Below are positions 1 through 11,819 of a DNA stretch of 64,000 bases, piece after piece (positions within the stretch are counted from its first letter, which is position 1; every line of letters begins with the position of its first letter). The notes beneath the pieces were generated by a model. The model did no database searches, had not been told where the DNA came from, and saw only the letters and a list, made by a program, of their open reading frames with translations. Source of the stretch: Symsagittifera roscoffensis (taxonomy: Eukaryota > Xenacoelomorpha > Acoela > Convolutidae). Where the stretch lies: positions 15,733,949 through 15,797,948 of the forward strand of contig NC_087066.1 in assembly GCF_963678635.1 (NCBI RefSeq), given 5' to 3'. A program made the position numbers and the translations under genes.

Positions 1-1580
1 TGTGTTCATTGGTAAATTTGATACAGCAAATTCAATATGCTGATATACTTTTTTTGTTCAAGGATTCTTGACTTCCTAGGAAATGAGAAAACCGTACCTT
101 TTGATCATGTGTTTTTCTTGCCAATTGATGCAACCAGTTGAGAAACTTTTTCATGCATTGATCAGAGCTGTCATAGTCAACGAAATAGGGCTGTGATTTT
201 CCGTGTTCAATTACAGCCAATAAAAATCCACAAGCTTAATGTTTTTGTACAACTCGGGTTGATGATCGCGAAGAATTATTAAGGCAAGAATGTACAGGTT
301 TTAAAAAAGGTTCGAAGTCGAAGTAAATCACAAGTGGTACAAACCATAAGGCCTGAAGTTTTTTGGACTCGTATCGGTTGGTACCTATAAAAAAAACATC
401 AATTGAAAAAGCGTCAATTGAAAACAAATAACTCAAAAAAGTTCTTAATAATCTATTAGTGTTGATCCAAACTCTGAAACGTCTCTCAATTTAGCTTATT
501 TTGAACAACTGAGCAAACAACGATCAGAATGGAAACTGACTAAATTTCAGACGACTAAAAGTAAAAAAAAAACCAGTATCGACATTCAAAAGCAAAATTG
601 AATTCATTCAACTGTCGACATGCACACGTTGTGGTTTTAGCAGTTTTCAAATCCAGAAATTGAAAAAAAAAATTGAAAAATAAGCAATATTAAAGCTCAA
701 ACAAAAATACACAAGTATCCAAATTGGTATCGAATGTTAACAAGTTACCACACCTCTATCTCCAGACATTTTTGATGCTATCTTTTCTGGTAATTTTTAC
801 CTGTAAAAGTTTTCCAAGCCGCGCTAACCGCGTTTGCTGTGCTTTGAGATAATGATTCCATTGGAAAAAAATCTGAACTGATGAGCCACAAAAGCAGTTA
901 AGATGAACTCGACTTGAATTTCCTCTAAAACATTCGAGATAAAATCACAGAAATCACCAATTGGCCAACTTGTATTTTTCTTTATTTCACAATCTGATTC
1001 ATTAAATCCTGAGCACAGGTTCCAAAAAATTTAATTGATATCCAACAGTTTGCTTCAATTACTTGATTGGCAAGCTTCTCCCAAAGATTAAAATGATTGA
1101 CATCTGGCATGCTAAAGCGAATTAAAATTCATATGTTTCATGAGCTTATGGCTGATATGCCAATTTGTTCACAAGAGCTCGGATAATTTTCTTTCTTTTT
1201 TTATACTCTGGGAGGCTGAACAATTAATCGTTTGAAAAATAGAAACTGGTTCACATAATGAAGGCAAGTAATGATGAAGTTAACATGGGAATATTATCTT
1301 GGTAACGATGACAATAAAATAAAAAAGTTGCCAGCTGATAGATAGTAAAACGGGTACGTTCGAGCTTGATGAGTAAGATTGTTAAAATCAAAACAGAATG
1401 TAGATGGTTCTGAACACGAGTTTAACAGGTGAATAAAAATGTCAAAAACGACAATTACTGATAAAAGTTACTAATTTAGTGATTTTTGAATAAAATGAGA
1501 AAAAACTACGCTCGGATTGTTTTTAAACCATTTACTTTGATAGATATTTCAATTTTTACTACTTCAAAATCATTCTTTTA
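1..1580. other. Intergenic, nothing recognised
   Basis: AT-rich sequence with only short open frames. None shows a recognisable domain or a composition change suggesting an exon. No repeat structure was noticed. Confidence 0.5.
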
Positions 1581-1605
1581 ACTCATCAACTTTCTTTGAA
1601 CTTCG

Positions 1606-1660
1606 GCTACTGTTGTTCCGACTTTTGAAGAATTACTGTTGTTCCGACTTTTGTCCGACT
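1606..1660 (+). repeat. Short duplication of TACTGTTGTTCCGACTTTTG
   Basis: The 20-base phrase occurs at about 1609 and again about 26 bases later. It contains the GTTCCGACTT start motif of the ~525-bp repeat family found at 2.9-5.8 kb and 11.1 kb, so this may be a truncated terminus of that family. Confidence 0.45.
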
Positions 1661-1794
1661 GACCAGACAAATTACCATGCTCTTAATTTAATTTTTGCCT
1701 CGTTTTTTTATGACTGAATAAAATCGCAGCCGAGTTGAAAATTTAAAAAATTAATATATGTTTTACCTAAATATATGTAATTTTTATTAATGTT

Positions 1795-2400
1795 TCAGCG
1801 GCGTAAAAATCCAAATCTAATTATAGCAAGCAAATTGCTGAAATACCGCATGGCTAGACACAACATATAACACTATACGCTTGATATTGCAAGTGATTGA
1901 TGGGCAGACTATCGAAAAAAAACACGATCAGTGGGAGCAATCACTGCTTTGCCCGGATATGACCTGTAATGGCCTGAACCGAGCAGCACTGATTGCCACG
2001 CAACAACTTATGATTTACAAAAGTATTGTTGCAAATGGTACGCTTGAAAAATTATACAAAATGCCTGATCGAATTACGTTTACTCGATCCATATGATTAG
2101 TGAATAATCATGTCAAGTGCCCATTTTGGAAATCAGCCAGCTTTAAGATGGCTCCTTTAGGTTGACCGGATGCCCCTGGTAGCTCAATCGCTACAGTTCG
2201 ATTGCTAAGCTTGTTAGTATCGCTTTTTCCACGTTGCTCCTTGCAACTGGTAGATCGCTCTGCACAATGGCATCGCTTTGTATCGATTTCCAGTTCGCTT
2301 TGCTGACACTGGAGTCTGTCACTCTTAGAAGCTCGGGTTGGCCTGGCCAAGTGTTCGCGCCGAAGTTCGTAAGGTTAAATTAGCGGACTAATCAGGCAGA
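1795..2400. other. GC-richer block, possible exon(s), product unknown
   Basis: Base composition rises visibly here against AT-rich flanks. An acceptor-like TTAATGTTTCAG ends at about 1798. Open frames exist on the plus strand (1881-2096, 71 codons) and on the minus strand (2108-2350, 80 codons), but neither protein resembles anything I recognise and two minus-strand frames are open at once. The block could hold exons of a gene whose remainder I cannot see, or an old inserted fragment. Confidence 0.25.
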
Positions 2401-2916
2401 TACACCTGAGACTCGCATCTTGACATCTAGACGCTCAATTGGTTGGTTTAAAAGCTATGGGTACAAATCATCATTTTTTAAGATTGTGGGTGAAACAGCT
2501 TTTGACCTGGTTCAATTCCTTTACCAATGTAGTGAAAATCAGCATATTTTTTTGTAAAAAGAAAGTTACTTATTATGATCAATATCGAATTGAAAAGCGT
2601 TTGACTTACACCTGCAGCGAGTATTTGATACTGATTTTCTAATACAAGTCCTATAAAATATTGTATCGAAAAGAAGTGATATATTGTATTGTATAAAAGA
2701 AGTGAAAAAAAATGAAGAATTCAGGTAACTCTAATTTCCCACACGCTTTTCGTCCATTTGAAAGGAAGTTGGTCGAAGGTTACAAAAAACAATTAGTCGA
2801 TACAGCACTCTTTGTTTTCATATGCGCATACATGTAGAATTTCACTGTCGTGCGGTTACTATCCTAAGAGGACTTCTGTCACAGACAAACACACTCGCGC
2901 ACATTTCTTTCTTTTA

Positions 2917-3300
2917 TTTTTCCGACTTTTGTAGAAAACGGAATATTTATGCTCGGTGTGGTTTTTTTATTCAGAGTCAATTTTCACCGATCGAAAAAAT
3001 AGTTTTCGAAGGCAAAAATTTTTATACGCCATTGAAGATACCAACTTCCTGAGTTCAAATGTAAAAGATATTTCACCTTCGATTATTTTTTGTAAAGTTC
3101 TGGGGGTTTGAAAATTTCCAAATTTGCCATGTTCTGGACAAAATTATGCGCACTTTGAAGAGTTGACTCATAATGCTGAGAGTGTAACGCGAACAAAACT
3201 AATCCAAATTGAACCGACGCAAGCTAATCGGTCGTAATAATTTCGTACGGGGAGGGTTCTCATGCTGGAGAATGCTGAAAAAATTTCAAACAATCAAAGT
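2917..3300 (+). repeat. Dispersed ~525-bp repeat, partial plus-strand copy
   Basis: Begins with CCGACTTTTG...AACGGAATATT...CTCGGTGTGG and continues through AAGTTCTGGGGGTTTGAAA and ATTATGCGC, all shared with the copy at 5336-5822. It lacks the far end (the AGTCGGAAC side), so it is truncated. Confidence 0.7.
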
Positions 3301-3329
3301 CTTTAATTCACACTATACAATTTTGCTGC

Positions 3330-4875
3330 AAGGAAAACAGATGAAATTCAAGGGAGCGCAAGCGTTCATTTTGCCACTGTAAGGCCACCACTCACTGAAA
3401 TACAGGATCAAGTGGCGGCTACGGTAAGCGACTCTTGTAAAATACAACAAGACTGCTCGTATTAGGGCGAAACCCTGTATGCTCCGACTGTCTTTGAAGT
3501 CTATGGGTCGATAATAGCATGAAAAAATTAAATGTAATAAAACAAAATACATTTTTTTAATTTGATGTTTTTGCAAAAATCATCGCCCCACACGACATAC
3601 AAAGTACAAAAATTTAGATTTCGCTCCTAGTAACAAATCGATTATGGAAAATAAGCTTCTTTCAACCGATTTTGAACGATTTCTAAGACAAATTAAATCT
3701 CCGCTTACGCGTTTATAGCGCGAAATATAATGGCTAGTTAAAAAGTCGAAATTTGTCTGAAGAAAAAAAACCCACCCGAGCACAAATATTTCATTACTTT
3801 CGTTACGAAAGAAGGAAGAACTAAAATGCTCGTATCAGTGCGAAGCCCTGAACGTTGCGACTGTCTTTTAAGGTTTATCATAAACATAAACAGTTTAATT
3901 TAATAAGATGAAATGCATTTTTTTTCTTCAAAAATTTGAGATTTTTTTCGTGAAAACATCACCCCAGACGCCATAAAAAGTACAAAAGGATAAATTTTGC
4001 TTCTTGTAATAAATCAATTTAGGCAAATAAGCTTTTTTAGACCAATTTCGAACGATTTCAAAGACGTATTAAATCTCCGCTTACGCGTTAGTAGCGCGAA
4101 ATATATCGCGCGTTAATTGTCCCAAATTGGCCAAAATGACAACCTTTAAACCCCCATAACTTTACAAAAAACAATTACAGATAAAATATCTTTTCAAATT
4201 TAAACTAAGGACATCAATACTTTTTGACTGTTATAAAAAACTCCGTCAAAAATGGCTAGTTAAAAAGTCGAAATTTGTCTGACGAAAAAAAACCACCCCG
4301 AGCACAAATATTTCGTTACTTTCGTTACGAAAAACGGAACAACAAAATGACTCATGTCACGGCAAAGCCTTGAACGTATCAACTGCCTTTTAAGGTTTAT
4401 GGAGCAGTTATAACATAAAACAGTTTAAATGTAATAACAAGAAATGAATTTTTTTCTTCAAAAATTGGAGATTTTTTTGTGAAAATCATCCCCCTACACG
4501 CCATATAAAGTACAAAAGGATAGATTTCGCTCCTTGTAACAAATAAATTATGGCAAGTAAGCTTCTTTGAACTTATTTTGAACGATTTCAAAGACGGATT
4601 AAATCTCCGCTTGCGCGTTAGTAGCTCGAAATATATCGCGCATTAATTGTCCCAAATTGGCCAAAATGGCAATCTTTAAACCCCCATAACTTTGCGAAAT
4701 ACAATCACAGATAAAATATTTTTTCAAATTTAAACTGAGGACAACAATACTTTTTGAATGATTTAAAAAAACTCCGTCAAAATGGCTAGTTAAAAAGTCG
4801 AAATTTATCTGAAGAAAAAAACATACACCGCGCACAAATATTCCGTTACTTTTGTTAAGGAAGTCGGAACAACAA
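3330..4875 (-). repeat. Three tandem minus-strand copies of the ~525-bp repeat
   Basis: The phrase AAATATTTGTGCTCGG, preceded by a GTTCC(G)-type start, recurs in reverse complement near 3800, 4310 and 4850, so the period is about 520-530 bp. Each unit carries the same series of landmarks: a TAACTAGCCATT-like stretch, ATGGGGGTTTAAAG, the GCGCGAAATATA/GCGGAGATTTAAT stretch, ATCCCCCTACACGCCAT and a CAGTC...CAAGGCTTTGCC end. The copies differ by many substitutions and the unit nearest 3330 is the most degraded. No coding capacity is apparent. Confidence 0.75.
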
Positions 4876-5335
4876 TCGTAAGCGTCTGACTTACCATAGA
4901 TTGAGGACGGAGTTTTATATCCACTTTTTGTTATATCCCAACATTTGAATATGGATCATATGGCAAATTTTGCGATCAGAAGAAAAACTTTTCTAAGATA
5001 TTTGAGATCAAAAATTGCCATTATTTTCTCGCTAAAATTTTACAAACCAACATATTCACGTTTTGACTTCCGGACAATAGAAGTTCCGATCACAAAAATA
5101 TTGCCAAATTAAACCGAGTTCGATAATTTTTTCATGTCCCTCGCAAATCATAGAAAAGAATTGAAAAAAGAAGTCTGCTTGTAATGTGGCCTTGAACCCT
5201 CATCCGCCCTTGAATCATTCTTGATTTTTCTGTTAATTGTTTTGACAAAGAAATTGTATTATTAAGCAAGATATTTTATATAGTCAAACTCGATAACATA
5301 TTTCACCTGCGATCGTTTTTGGCTACTCTGATTAC

Positions 5336-5822
5336 TTTTGTTCCGACTTCCGAAGAAAACGGAATATTCATTCTCGGTGTGGTTTTTTTTATTCAGTCAA
5401 TTTTGGCCGATCGAGTTAATAGTTTTCAACAAATATTTTTTGAACCCCATTGAAGATATCGATTTCTTGAGTTCAAATGTTAAAAGATATTTTTACCTCC
5501 GATCATTTTTTGTAAAGTTCTGGGGGTTTGAAAATAGCCATTTTGGCCATGTTCTGGACTAAATTATGCGCGCTTTGAAGAATATATTCCATATTGCTGA
5601 GAGCGTAACGCGAATTATTCCGCAACCAAAACCGTTCCAAAGTGAAGTGAGGCTAGCTAATTGGTCGCATTAACTTCGTACGACTCAAAATTTTAGTTTT
5701 TGATTTTGTCCAAAATTTACATGTTTTCAATGTTCTCTTTCCCCAAAACCTATTCGATATGAATTAAGGGACAGTCGGAACATTCAGGGCTTTGCCCTAA
5801 TATACGAGCAGTCTTTTTTGCG
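5336..5822 (+). repeat. Dispersed ~525-bp repeat, near-complete plus-strand copy
   Basis: Starts at TTGTTCCGACTT and ends near GGGACAGTCGGAACATTCAGGG followed by GAGCAGTC. The motifs GTTCCGACT near one end and AGTCGGAAC near the other are exact inverted copies, which suggests a short terminal inverted repeat. The interior matches the 2917 copy closely. Confidence 0.7.
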
Positions 5823-5880
5823 TTTAAATTCATTTCAATGTGATATGAGGAGAGGTAATATGCATTCCAAACATTTTACT

Positions 5881-6103
5881 CAGGGCTTAGTAAAAGTCAT
5901 TGGGGTTTAAAATGTCAATTAACTGAAAGTTTCGTCAATTAATTGGATTGAAAATCCTAGTTATGTCAATTACATTAAACAATTAATTGCAATTAATTGG
6001 CCTTCGTTGTCAATTGACACTAATTGAAGGAAAATTTTTGTCAATTAATTGTCTCCAATTAATTGCAATTAATTGGTCACCAATTGACTTTTACTACGCT
6101 CTG
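5881..6103. mobile_element. Small foldback MITE built of AATTAATT motifs
   Basis: The left end CAGGGCTTAGTAAAAGTCA and the right end, read in reverse complement as CAGAGCGTAGTAAAAGTCA, match at 17 of 19 bases, giving a 223-bp terminally inverted element. The inside is a dense cluster of CAATTAATTG and near variants on both strands, so much of the element can fold on itself. No coding sequence. The superfamily cannot be assigned. Confidence 0.7.
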
Positions 6104-6925
6104 ATTTTATTGATGAAATGAGATTATTGTCTTATCAATTGCAGCAAATTAGATTAGCAAGATATTTATTGTCCCATCAGTTGTGGCAAATTATTTATGT
6201 ACAGTTGTTGAGTTTGAGTTTGTTGTCTGAAGACCTGCCACTTGACCTTGCTGACATCTACGTTATCTGGATTCACTTAAAACAAAAGATGTTATTCTTG
6301 TTACTGAACCATGTGTTTGAATCTGATATAAACTTTGTACAACAGTCATTTTCGGACCTAAATTACAACTCTTGAAAAGCTGAGGAGACATATCAGATCA
6401 CAATTTTACATTTTTTGAAGCTGACTAGAATAAGAAGAAACAAGCAACCCCAAGCTTAAGTGTTTGACTATTTCATTCAAAAAATGGCACAAACAAGACT
6501 GCTTGTTTTAAACCAAAGCTTTCTGGTTTGGCTTTTGTGCAAAAATTGATCTCTTTGAGGTTTTTCATTTAGTTTCAATTGCTACACAAAACAAGCAACA
6601 GCGATAGGCACGTCATTTTAAAATTAATAAACTTAGTGAGTTGTTGTTCCAATCACGTCACTGAAACTGACCAAAAAAGAGTTATCGAGCTTGGTTTTTT
6701 TCTTCGAAAAAGCTCAAAAAGGTTCATATATGATATCATTTTATAGTCCTATTTAACCCTGATTTAACAAAAATTGCAAATTTTACCTGCATGTGTTGAG
6801 AACCGGTTACCTGTTTTCCTTTTTTTGGACTGATTTAGTTGTCTGAAAAAAACGCCAGATTAAATAGTGAGATATTGAGAAGGGCATTGGAGTCTAATTC
6901 TGCTGCGTTAATGCTTTTTCAGCTA

Positions 6926-7602
6926 CAGTGGTGATTTAAATTAACCGGACAAAACGAGCTAAACTTGAAATTTAAAACGCGTTTTTCGCAAATTGGGTTG
7001 AGTTTAGGTGAAAACTTATGAAGACAAAATTTGCTTAAAATTTTAGCAGAATTTATATGGTGTATTTGTTTTGCAAAATTCGGGCACAAAATTCTACCTC
7101 AAAATGGGTCATTTTGGTTTTTTTTAGTTAATCAAAAATTACGCCAAAAATACCCAGTCGATCACAGACATAATTATATCAAAGTGAGTCCCTTACGCAG
7201 TCCAACAAACTAAAGAAGGGTATATTCTCCAAAACATAGTATAAAATAATTTATTTTTATTTGATAGACAAAAAAGTCGTTTTTACTATATAAAAGACCA
7301 ACTTTTTATTTAAAAACAATTTTTGAACGGTTTGCAATTTTTTTTGAAGAGTATACCCTTCTTTAGTTTGTTGGACTACGTAAGGGACTCACTTTGATAT
7401 AATTATGTCTGTGATCGACTGGGTATTTTTGGCGTAATTTTTGATTAACTAAAAAAAACCAAAATGACCCATTTTGAGGTAGAATTTTGTGCCCGAATTT
7501 TGCAAAACAAATACACCATATAAACTCAACCCAATTTGAGAAAAACGCAATTTTAAGTTTCAAATTTAACGCATTTTGTCGGGTTAATTTAAATCAGCAC
7601 TG
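6926..7602. mobile_element. Tc1/mariner-type MITE with long inverted arms
   Basis: The left arm starts CAGTGGTGATTTAAATTAAC and the right arm, read in reverse complement, starts CAGTGCTGATTTAAATTAAC. Both ends are flanked by TA (6924-6925 and 7603-7604), the target duplication expected of Tc1/mariner elements. The arms stay similar for about 250-290 bp each (to about 7222 and from about 7347) around a short AT-rich centre. The two ~60-codon open frames in the arms are the same sequence read from opposite strands and are not genes. No transposase, so non-autonomous. Confidence 0.85.
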
Positions 7603-7604
7603 TA

Positions 7605-9425
7605 TATTAAATTAACTGTGCAGATATTTTTTATTTGAATGAACCCACTCAGTGCTGCAAAAATTACGTTTGTTTTTAACTTTGTTCCTAATTTGTTTCA
7701 GTTGAATTATTGTGGTTGGAACAAACTGTGAGACTTGCTCAGCAACAGAAAATCGGTGGTGTTATTTTTGAGTATTTCTTTCCCGAATTAGTTAGAGGAA
7801 ATAAATCTTTTAGATTTTGCTGTAATAATTGGAAATGTGGCATAAATAATCCTGACTTATGATCCAATTAATGAGCTCAAAAATACAAACAGAAAATGAT
7901 TATTTCTTTAAAAAATGCTTTCTTTAGCTTTCAACCATCACCAGTCTTTTATAGGCATTGAAACTCACAGTAAAACAAGTTTGCAACTTACAAGTAAGAG
8001 TAGCTTGGGGTATTCCATTTGGTATGTGAAACTGTAAATTTCAGTGATTATTGACAAAATACTGGCTTTAAATACTGCACCATCACTCGCTGCAATCCCG
8101 ATTAAATGCAAAAAAAGAATAAACGCTAAGAAACTAATTGTATGGCTAATTTTAGACAAACTGCATAACAAACAGAAATATCTGATATATTTTGCCCTTT
8201 CTTTTTGAGCATTTTTATTCTCCCTTTTTTGTTTTGGTTTGAAGACAGCAAAATAATCATATTGCTACATAAACTTTATCCAGTTTTTTTTAACTTAGAA
8301 AAAACTACAAAACTATAAAAGTAATTGAAAAATTTTGATTTCAAAATAAAATACACGAAAGTACTAAAAAGATAGAAAAGCTCTAAAAATACATCTTTCA
8401 AGGTAACAAATCGAAAACCTGAAAATGAATCCGGTTAATTGTCATTCTAACCATTGAAAATGGAGAAAAAATTTTCTATTCGGGTGTGTCTTACTTTTTT
8501 CCTTATACTATTGAAGCCCTGAAAATTTTATTTTACTGCAGTAAATTACTTTTCCAAATTTTTAGGTGCCATTTTTGGCACGAAAAGTTTCAAAAATGCA
8601 AAAAAATTTTGCTAAATTTTTTTTTGAATTTTCGTTTTTCTGGTCTTTTTTTGACAAAAAGTTTTGTCCTTTTTTACTAAAAGTGTCAAGTAACCCCAAA
8701 ATTTAAGGTTTCGTTCAGAGGATTTTATCACACTTTATACAAACAACGAAACTAGTTTTAAAAAAGAAAAAGTTGTCTGCAGGTTTTTCTCGAATATGCT
8801 TGTACATTCTGTGCTACTTGCACCGCAATCATCTATCCTTGTTTATTTTTAATTTAGTTTCTTAGAGGATTTCACTTAAAAAAAGTTGTTCGGTATTCAT
8901 TTCTGTTGTTGTTTCTAGCTTTTTGGTAACATAATGCATGTAAGCTCTTCAACCATCATTAAATATGTACCACTTGTTAAAAAGTAGATTTAATCAAACT
9001 GTTATGAGTTTTTGTTTCAAATTTTTAGGTTATACACTATTTTTCTATGAATTGTATTAATAATAAAAAAAACCTTTAAAATCAAAACATTTTTGACAAA
9101 ATTCCTCTTATAGCAGAGCATTTTAGCAGAGAAATGAGCATTTTAAATGAAAAATGGATTAATTCTTGTTCAAATCAGTAGCATTGAAATCAGGTTTTTT
9201 GGTGAAATCTGTAATTTAGTGGAAGCTAGTACAGATTCTCGCTTTAGGGATGCAACCCCCTCTCCGCTCAAACGGCCCCTCTGGTCTTTTTTTAAACCAT
9301 CAGTTTTTGGCCGACCAGACCCTGAACTTTGCGCATTCATCTCAAAAACAGATGAGCATGCATCTGGCGGCAATTTGTTCTATTTTTAGTGAGAAACTTC
9401 TCTTAAAAACGTAGGAGTGAATCTC
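7605..9425. other. Intergenic, nothing recognised
   Basis: AT-rich DNA with scattered short open frames. A slightly GC-richer patch at 9230-9380 is open on both strands but matches nothing I know; it lies just past the 3' end of the GT31 gene. Confidence 0.45.
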
Positions 9426-9429
9426 TTTT

Positions 9430-9435
9430 TTTATT
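9430..9435 (-). terminator. Polyadenylation signal AATAAA of the GT31 gene
   Basis: TTTATT on the plus strand reads AATAAA on the minus strand, about 20 nt past the stop codon at 9454. This is a plausible cleavage/polyadenylation signal for the short 3'UTR. Confidence 0.45.
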
Positions 9436-9453
9436 TTTAGGAGTTATATCCGG

Positions 9454-10695
9454 CTAATACACTAGTTTCCGATCATTGTAATACTTGTGCACTTGCATCA
9501 ATCCAGCTGGTGTTTTGTATTGAATGCCATGTGCTACCAGGTCATTCGAAGCATTTCTAGGTTCTGTCATATTCAGTTTTTCTAAACAGACTCCCCACTT
9601 GTGTTTGAGCGCTATCGCTTTAGTTTTATCGCGTTGAGTAAACGAGACACACGATCCCAGAAAAACGTCGTCAATCCAAAACAAACAGGTTCTGTTTTTG
9701 AACTGTTGAATATTGTCGTAGCTGTGACCAATACAGTGTCGTGGACAATCTATTGCCAATTCATGGACGGCTGACATAGATAAAATGTTTAATCCACCCT
9801 TGCAGAAAAAAGGATACTTTTTTTCTGGATACTCATCACGCGTAACTGCCCAGTAACCACCTCTCATTGCGTTATCGTTGTAACAACCAATGCCGGTATA
9901 AAATCGAACATGAGTTTCAGCTGTTTTTAATTGTTGCTGATCGCTTGGATTTTTTTGGCGCTGCTTATCAGCCAGAGTGTCCGCCTCCTTCTGCGCTAGA
10001 TTCAAAACTCGTTCGGTTTGTTTTAAGCGAATGTAACTATCGTCGTCAGCTCTTATCAAATAATCTGCATCTGGGCAAAAACAAGAAGCAATCTTCAAAC
10101 CAATCAAGTACTTTATAGTCGATCCCTTCTGTTTTTTGGTATCTGTTATCTTTGAAACCACTATATCCTCGTGAACAGAAGTTTCGCTGACAAGTTTTTG
10201 TTTTTCATCATTATTTAGCGGCCATCCGAGCAAGAAAAACTTCGTCCAATTTCCTTTTAAGTTACCATTTGAGTATTTGCTGAAATTAGCATATGTTTTT
10301 CTGATGACAGATCGCTGCTCGAAACTTTGAACACGACTTAGTATGAACAGAACCCGGTGATTTCTAAGTTTAGTTTTGCATCCTTCAAAACTTGTCAAGT
10401 TCTCATTTATCATGTCAGCTCCAGTTGGCATAAAAGTTATCGGGGCTCCTGGGTTCGTACTCTCATCCGGGTTCATTTTTCGCTTCAAACATTCATTTCT
10501 GGCATTTCTTGTAATGTCTTCTTTGCGATTTTTGGCGTTGATTACCAATTCTCTTGTTTTCTGGGCAACATTGTTAAGTGTGGCATATTGTTGTTTAAGA
10601 AACGGTATAACTGATACTCTTGGGTAATCCAAAAACAAGCCTATAAATACCAATATCGAAAAAAAAGTTAAATGCTTGTTTAATTTTTGCGCCAT
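9454..10695 (-). CDS. Beta-1,3-glycosyltransferase, GT31 (galactosyltransferase family), single exon
   Basis: A 413-residue type II Golgi protein. A short basic N-terminus (MAQKLNKH) is followed by a hydrophobic signal anchor at residues 9-22 and a stem to about 110. The catalytic domain shows GT31 features in order: RVLFILSR (114-121), RSVIRKTYAN (128-137), TKFFLLGWP (151-159), the metal/UDP-sugar-binding RADDDSYI (216-222, DDD at 217-219), YWAVTRDEYP...YPFFCKGGLNILS (281-306) and the acidic FWIDDVFLG (339-347), which replaces the more usual EDVYVG. Several N-glycosylation sequons are present. The family transfers Gal or GlcNAc from UDP-sugars in beta-1,3 linkage; the acceptor cannot be deduced. 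The ATG at 10695 is the first in frame and lies two bases after a CCTTTAG acceptor-like site, so the coding sequence is intronless but a 5'UTR intron or trans-splicing is possible. Confidence 0.9.
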   Translation of the reverse strand: MAQKLNKHLTFFSILVFIGLFLDYPRVSVIPFLKQQYATLNNVAQKTRELVINAKNRKEDITRNARNECLKRKMNPDESTNPGAPITFMPTGADMINENLTSFEGCKTKLRNHRVLFILSRVQSFEQRSVIRKTYANFSKYSNGNLKGNWTKFFLLGWPLNNDEKQKLVSETSVHEDIVVSKITDTKKQKGSTIKYLIGLKIASCFCPDADYLIRADDDSYIRLKQTERVLNLAQKEADTLADKQRQKNPSDQQQLKTAETHVRFYTGIGCYNDNAMRGGYWAVTRDEYPEKKYPFFCKGGLNILSMSAVHELAIDCPRHCIGHSYDNIQQFKNRTCLFWIDDVFLGSCVSFTQRDKTKAIALKHKWGVCLEKLNMTEPRNASNDLVAHGIQYKTPAGLMQVHKYYNDRKLVY

Positions 10696-10699
10696 AACT

Positions 10700-11090
10700 A
10701 AAGGATTAACTCAAAATAATTGCATAAAAACATTTGGCTATGAAAGTTTATAAGTTTATCCAAAAACAAAAACAGAATAAAACATGTCATAGTTAGGGTA
10801 AGGACATTTAAAAAATTTAGGGGGCAGTCAAACTTCAAACAAAAACCAAAGCAAATAAAAACAGGTGGTTTATGTAAAGGAAATGAATACTTTATTTTTT
10901 CTCGTTCTTTTGAAACCAATTGCTATCAGATGATGTTTCTATGATACCTGGCCGGAACTGTGAAACAATCATTTCCTGTTTAAAAATTTAGGCTTGTAAG
11001 ATAGCTATCAATGTTTCCAAGGGGGTGTTTTGTGCTGATTTTTCCGGATTAAAATCAAACTGAAAAACTGGAAGGCTTGGTTTTTATGTG
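10700..11090. other. Upstream region of the GT31 gene
   Basis: AT-rich. It would contain the GT31 promoter and any 5'UTR exon, but no core promoter motif stands out. Ends at the next dispersed repeat. Confidence 0.3.
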
Positions 11091-11095
11091 TTTTT

Positions 11096-11603
11096 ATTCC
11101 GACTTTCATAACAAAAGTAACGGAAAATTTGTGCTCGGGTGGTTTTTTTTAGACAAGTTTCGACTTTTCAACAAGCCACTTCGACTTTTCAACAAGACTT
11201 TTTAACAAGCCATATATCATTCAAAAGGTACTGTTGTCCTGAGCTTGAATTTGAAAATATTTTCTTACCTGTGATCATTTTTTGCAACGTTATGGGGGTT
11301 CAACGATTGCCAATTCGGCCAATTTGGGACAATGAAAGCGGAAGCGGAAATTTAATTCAACTTAGAAATCGTTCCAAATTAGTTGAAGGAAGGTTTCATA
11401 ATTGATATGTTACAAGGAATGGAAATCTATCATTTTGTATTTCATACGGCGTGTGGGGGATGATTTTCAAAAATCTCAAATTTTAAATTTTTCATTTTAC
11501 TTAATTATATTTAGTTTTTTCATGTTATTTTTTGCTTCATAGGCCTTAGAAGGCAGTCGGAACATTAAATGCTTAGCCCTGATACGAGCAGTCTTGTTAT
11601 ATG
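11096..11603 (+). repeat. Dispersed ~525-bp repeat, plus-strand copy
   Basis: Shares the TTCCGACTTTC...TAACGGAA...TTTGTGCTCGGGTGG start, the TATGGGGGTT middle, the CGGCGTGTGGGGGATGATTTT stretch and the GCAGTCGGAAC...GAGCAGTCTT end with the 3.3-4.9 kb array, in the opposite orientation. Near its start, ACTTTTCAACAAG is triplicated. Confidence 0.75.
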
Positions 11604-11819
11604 ATTAGGTTAAAATCGCAGAGGAGATGATTAGTAGTTTGAAGTACGGGGGCGATTCTTTAGAAGCCATTATCGAGAAATAAAAAACACAATTGGTTCT
11701 CATAATCTTTGCTGAAATTTTTTTTGAATCGAAATTTTAAATCAGAATTTGTTTGATGGCTCTATCAGCACTTGCTGAGTATCAGTGCAAGTGAAACCAT
11801 TTTCAGCACTCATTAGAAA

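Noticed and set aside
7031-7563. Two identical ~60-codon proteins on opposite strands
   Set aside because: They are the two arms of the Tc1-like MITE.
9867-10627. Plus-strand frames of 83-85 codons over the GT31 gene
   Set aside because: Antisense shadows of the glycosyltransferase.
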